Positions 61,655 to 64,000 of a stretch of DNA of 64,000 bases are shown piece after piece (the first letter of the stretch is position 1; each line of letters begins with the position of its first letter). The DNA comes from Nocardioides terrigena. GTDB taxonomy: Bacteria > Actinomycetota > Actinomycetes > Propionibacteriales > Nocardioidaceae. The stretch covers positions 248,001 to 312,000 of the forward strand of contig NZ_PZYY01000001.1 of NCBI RefSeq assembly GCF_003047265.1, given 5' to 3'. The notes under the pieces were generated by a model, which had not been told where the DNA came from, searched no databases, and saw nothing but the letters and a program-made list of their open reading frames with translations. The translations under genes and the position numbers were made by a program.

Positions 61655-62914
61655 TCAGAAGCTCGTCAGCGAGTACGGCGCGGGCCCGCCGTCCATGAGC
61701 CGGCCCAGCCGCTCGACCGCCTCGCGGCCTCCCGTGAGACGACCGGCGCTGGCCAGCGACTCGACCCGCACCCCGCCCAGGTAGAGCGACCCGAGCGTCT
61801 CCGCGGTGACCGTGAGGTCGGCGTCGTCGTCGGTGGCCGTGACCTCCGCCCGGCCGTCGACCGCCTCGATCCGCCAGGCACCCTCCGCGTGGCCGAGGGG
61901 GTCGGTGACCCCCAGGACCACCGTGTCGTCGGTGAACCACGGCCGCGCGCCCAGCGCGACCGGCACGTCGAGCACGCGGACCCAGAGGTGGTCGTAGACA
62001 CTCCGGACGCCGATCACGTCGCTGTTGACCAGCGCCCAGTAGAGCGGGTCGTCGGGGTGGCTGTTGCGCACCGCGACCCGCGAGGAGAGGTCGATGTCGG
62101 CCAGGAACCGCCACAGGCCCAGGTGTGCGGAGGTGTCGAGGGTGAGCAGCTCGGCGGTGACGGTGGCGGGCTTGTCGCCCTCGCCCTCGGCGTACTTGTA
62201 GAGGACGTAGCCGTCGGGCCGCTCGTCGGCGTCGAGGTGGACGGCGCCGCGCAGCTTGTCGTCGGTGCCGCCCGTGGCCGGGTCGAAGCGGCCGGTCTGC
62301 CAGGCGCGGTAGAAGTGCGGGCGCTCGACCGACCCGCGCGAGGAGGCGTGGAAGCGGTCGAACAGGTCGCTGGCGGTGTCCCACAGGTCGGCCGGCTCGA
62401 CGAGCTCGACGCGGCCGGGGTCGACGAAGTCGCGCAGCGCGAAGCTCGACGTGGTGTCGACCTCGATCCGACGGCGGAAGGTGGCGGGGCCGAAGCCGAA
62501 GCGGCCGTAGATCGACGCCTCGGAGACGGTGAGCGCGGCGACCGGGGCGGTGGCCTGGGCGAGGTCGTCGACCATCATCCGCCGCAGCAGGCCGCGCCGG
62601 CGGTGGGCGGGGCTCACCGTGACGTCGCTGATCATGTGCAGCGGCACCGTGGCGGCGCCCGCGTTGAGCGTCTTGGTCCACGAGCTGAAGGTCGCGACGG
62701 GCAGCGGCCCGGCCCCGAAGGTGCCCTCCGGGAGCCACGCCCCGGCCAGCCGGAGCGAGTCCTCCCGGGCGGTCTCGCGCCAGATCTCGAGGGTGCTCTC
62801 CGAGGGGCGGCCGTCGTGGAAGCCACGGCTGACCGCCCCCATCCAGGCATCGACGGCGGCCTTGCCCTCGGCGGTGTCGTCGTGCGGGTCCAGGGTCCTG
62901 TGCTCGTACTCCAC
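61655..62914 (-). CDS. Eis-like GNAT acetyltransferase
   Basis: A 419-residue three-domain GNAT (Eis family) enzyme: N-terminal GNAT with DVTVSPAHRRRGLLRRMM (acetyl-CoA site), a second GNAT-like domain with Tyr (SIYGRFGFG), and a sterol-carrier-like C-terminal domain ending in the free Phe carboxylate SLTSF that acts in catalysis in Eis. Substrates in this family include aminoglycosides and lysine side chains; unknown here. GTG 62914 chosen over 62923 because TAGCGT lies 7 bases upstream of it (and overlaps the other GTG). Confidence 0.88.
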   Translation of the reverse strand: MEYEHRTLDPHDDTAEGKAAVDAWMGAVSRGFHDGRPSESTLEIWRETAREDSLRLAGAWLPEGTFGAGPLPVATFSSWTKTLNAGAATVPLHMISDVTVSPAHRRRGLLRRMMVDDLAQATAPVAALTVSEASIYGRFGFGPATFRRRIEVDTTSSFALRDFVDPGRVELVEPADLWDTASDLFDRFHASSRGSVERPHFYRAWQTGRFDPATGGTDDKLRGAVHLDADERPDGYVLYKYAEGEGDKPATVTAELLTLDTSAHLGLWRFLADIDLSSRVAVRNSHPDDPLYWALVNSDVIGVRSVYDHLWVRVLDVPVALGARPWFTDDTVVLGVTDPLGHAEGAWRIEAVDGRAEVTATDDDADLTVTAETLGSLYLGGVRVESLASAGRLTGGREAVERLGRLMDGGPAPYSLTSF

Positions 62915-62950
62915 GGACCTCACGCTAGTCAGCGCGGCAACCGGATTTTC

Positions 62951-63020
62951 CGCGGGTAGTTGGGGACGAGTTGGTAGGCCCGGACGATGTTCGAGCCACC
63001 AGGTCGTCCCAAACTACGCG
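62951..63020. repeat. Imperfect inverted repeat between Eis-like and SRPBCC genes
   Basis: Left arm 62951-62969 and right arm 63004-63020 pair with one bulge and one mismatch. Left text CGCGGGTAGTTGGGGACGA resembles GGGTAGTCCCCGACG at 18095 and 50830. Candidate terminator for the SRPBCC operon or member of the same repeat family. Confidence 0.55.
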
Positions 63021-63047
63021 GGCATCCCCGCCGCCCGGGGACCGCGC

Positions 63048-63536
63048 TCAGGCGGCGAGGAGGCCGTCGACCTGGTTGACGGCGGCCGTGAGGCCCTCCT
63101 CCATCCCCATGTCGAGCACCTTCTGGAGGTCCTCGGCGGTGGCGTACGTCGCCGTCATGACCATCCGGGTGCTGCCAGCGTCGGCAGCGACCAGGTCGAC
63201 GCCGATGGTGCCGAGGGGCGCCGACTCCTGCGGGTTGCCCTCGGCGTCCGCGAAGCCGTCGTCGTACCCGAGGCGGGTGGGCTTCTCGACCTCGGTGATG
63301 TCCCAGTAGCCCGGGTAGACCTCACCGTCGGGGCCGGTCATGTGGTACTTGACCCGGGCGCCCGGCGCGAGCTCGTGCTCGGTGAACGTGGCCGGGTAGG
63401 TCGGCGGACCCCACCAGCGCTCGAGCTGGCGCGGGTCCTCCCAGATCTGCCAGACCCGGTCCACCGGGGCGGCGAACTCGGAGGTCACGGTGATGGTGCG
63501 GCTGTCGAGGTCCTTGGCGACGTCGATGACGGGCAT
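63048..63536 (-). CDS. SRPBCC/AHSA1 domain protein
   Basis: A 162-residue helix-grip protein (SRPBCC, AHSA1 type) with the sequence VTSEFAAPVDRVWQIWEDPRQLERWWGPP, GYWDITEVEKPTRL and MVMTATYATAEDLQKVLDMGMEEGL. Such proteins follow ArsR repressors in many actinobacteria and bind hydrophobic ligands. The ATG at 63536 is one base after the ArsR stop with AAGGAGA upstream. It ends the ArsR operon. Confidence 0.88.
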   Translation of the reverse strand: MPVIDVAKDLDSRTITVTSEFAAPVDRVWQIWEDPRQLERWWGPPTYPATFTEHELAPGARVKYHMTGPDGEVYPGYWDITEVEKPTRLGYDDGFADAEGNPQESAPLGTIGVDLVAADAGSTRMVMTATYATAEDLQKVLDMGMEEGLTAAVNQVDGLLAA

Positions 63537-63537
63537 G

Positions 63538-63894
63538 TCAGGTCTCCTTCTGAGTGGTCGGGTGGGTCCGGTCGTCCTCCAGCAGCGCGTCGATTCGGTC
63601 GACGCGACCGCGCCAGACCTGCTCGAACTCGACGAGCAGCGCGGTGACCGACCGGACGGCCTCCACCTCACCGCTCGCCAGCTGCTCGCGCCCGCTGCGT
63701 CGCTTGGAGACGAGGCCGGCACGCTCGAGCACCGCGACGTGCTTCTGCACGGCCGCGAAGCTCATCGGGTAGTGCTGGGCCAGCGCCGAGACGGAGTGCT
63801 CGCCCGCCAGCACGCGACGGAGGATGTCGCGCCGCGTGCTGTCGGCGAGGGCGTGGAAGAAGGCGTCCGCCTGCTTCTCCCGGTCGCTGGTCAT
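63538..63894 (-). CDS. ArsR-family transcriptional repressor
   Basis: A 118-residue winged-helix repressor: ADAFFHALADSTRRDILRRVLAGEHSVSALAQHYPMSFAAVQKHVAVLERAGLVSKRRSGREQ. No obvious metal-binding Cys pair, so it probably senses a non-metal ligand. ATG 63894, 6 bases from TACGTT (63906-63901), under a near-perfect operator. Likely controls itself and the SRPBCC gene. Confidence 0.9.
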   Translation of the reverse strand: MTSDREKQADAFFHALADSTRRDILRRVLAGEHSVSALAQHYPMSFAAVQKHVAVLERAGLVSKRRSGREQLASGEVEAVRSVTALLVEFEQVWRGRVDRIDALLEDDRTHPTTQKET

Positions 63895-63900
63895 GCGCCT

Positions 63901-63931
63901 AACGTACAACCAATCAGTTGTACGTTGTCAA
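63901..63931 (-). promoter_or_regulatory. ArsR operator and promoter
   Basis: AACGTACAAC (63901-63910) and GTTGTACGTT (63917-63926) are perfect 10-base inverted arms 6 apart. On the minus strand -35 TTGACA (63931-63926) and -10 TACGTT (63906-63901) are spaced 19 bases, so the operator covers the promoter. Confidence 0.8.
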
Positions 63932-63952
63932 GGGTCCGGCCGTGATCCGGTG

Positions 63953-64000
63953 TCAGGACGTGAGGAGGAGGGGTACGGCGACCAGCACCGACCAGGCCAG
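63953..64000 (-). CDS. C-terminus of a hydrophobic protein, partial
   Basis: The last 15 codons and stop of a minus-strand frame running off the window end, very hydrophobic (LAWSVLVAVPLLLTS), probably a membrane helix. Too little to name. Confidence 0.4.
   Translation of the reverse strand: MAWSVLVAVPLLLTS

Overview
The window is very GC-rich, densely coding bacterial chromosome, almost certainly from an actinobacterium (Actinomycetota). A member of the Nocardioidaceae is my best guess, inferred from gene content and gene order rather than from any marker gene. Two long stretches follow gene orders known from Mycobacterium and Streptomyces. The first (about 8.9-22.8 kb) is DUF2520 protein-panC-panD-(nadB-nadC)-coaX-lsr2-clpC-mutY-disA-radA. 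The second (about 26-61 kb) is ppx-TIM barrel protein-proC-small HTH-bS22-SDR-acyltransferase-(rsbN-bldN)-HAD-rex-hemA-hemC-cobA/hemD-hemB, then hemL-phosphatase-resA-ccdA-resB-ccsB. I see no rRNA, tRNA, CRISPR array, prophage or insertion sequence.

Layout. 0-5.4 kb: a membrane/coiled-coil protein (5' end outside the window), a tandem GNAT protein and a four-gene OpuC-type compatible-solute ABC transporter. 5.4-8.7 kb: two glycosyltransferase-like proteins and a sulfotransferase, probably for surface glycans. 8.9-14.6 kb: pantothenate, NAD and CoA cofactor genes. 14.7-18 kb: the nucleoid protein Lsr2 and the unfoldase ClpC, the latter behind a convincing ClgR box. 18-23 kb: genome maintenance (MutY, DisA, RadA). 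23-34 kb: regulators (LacI, TetR), a methyltransferase, a VOC protein, a cysteine-rich protein, Ppx/GppA, an ABC-2 exporter, proline metabolism and an HDAC-like deacetylase. 34-42 kb: a small excisionase-type HTH protein, the 33-residue ribosomal protein bS22, an SDR, a PlsC-type acyltransferase, a BldN-type sigma factor with its RsbN-like partner, a HAD phosphatase and an acyl-CoA ligase. 42-48 kb: the rex-hem operon behind a Rex operator. 48-54.8 kb: a PLP enzyme paired with a PucR-type regulator, a DinB protein, a pterin dehydratase/VOC fusion, a kinase-fold protein and a lytic transglycosylase. 55-61 kb: hemL and the System II cytochrome c maturation genes. 61-64 kb: small membrane proteins, an Eis-like acetyltransferase and an ArsR-SRPBCC pair behind a near-perfect operator.

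How the genes work together. The rex-hem operon, hemL and the resA/ccdA/resB/ccsB genes form a redox-linked haem synthesis and cytochrome c assembly programme. Most operons are built from 4-bp ATGA or GTGA stop/start overlaps, which implies translational coupling.

The most distinctive feature is promoter architecture. About two dozen start codons lie 6-8 bases downstream of a TANNNT-like -10 hexamer (TAGGGT, TAGCGT, TAGGCT, TACCCT and so on), the signature of leaderless transcripts. This pattern decides several start codons. Several intergenic gaps also carry long perfect palindromes. I did not find a complete undescribed system. The best leads are the overlapping leaderless promoters, the small repeat inserted in frame in ppx, the 30-bp perfect palindrome, an apparent CTG start, and a PLP enzyme with an altered active-site signature beside its own regulator.
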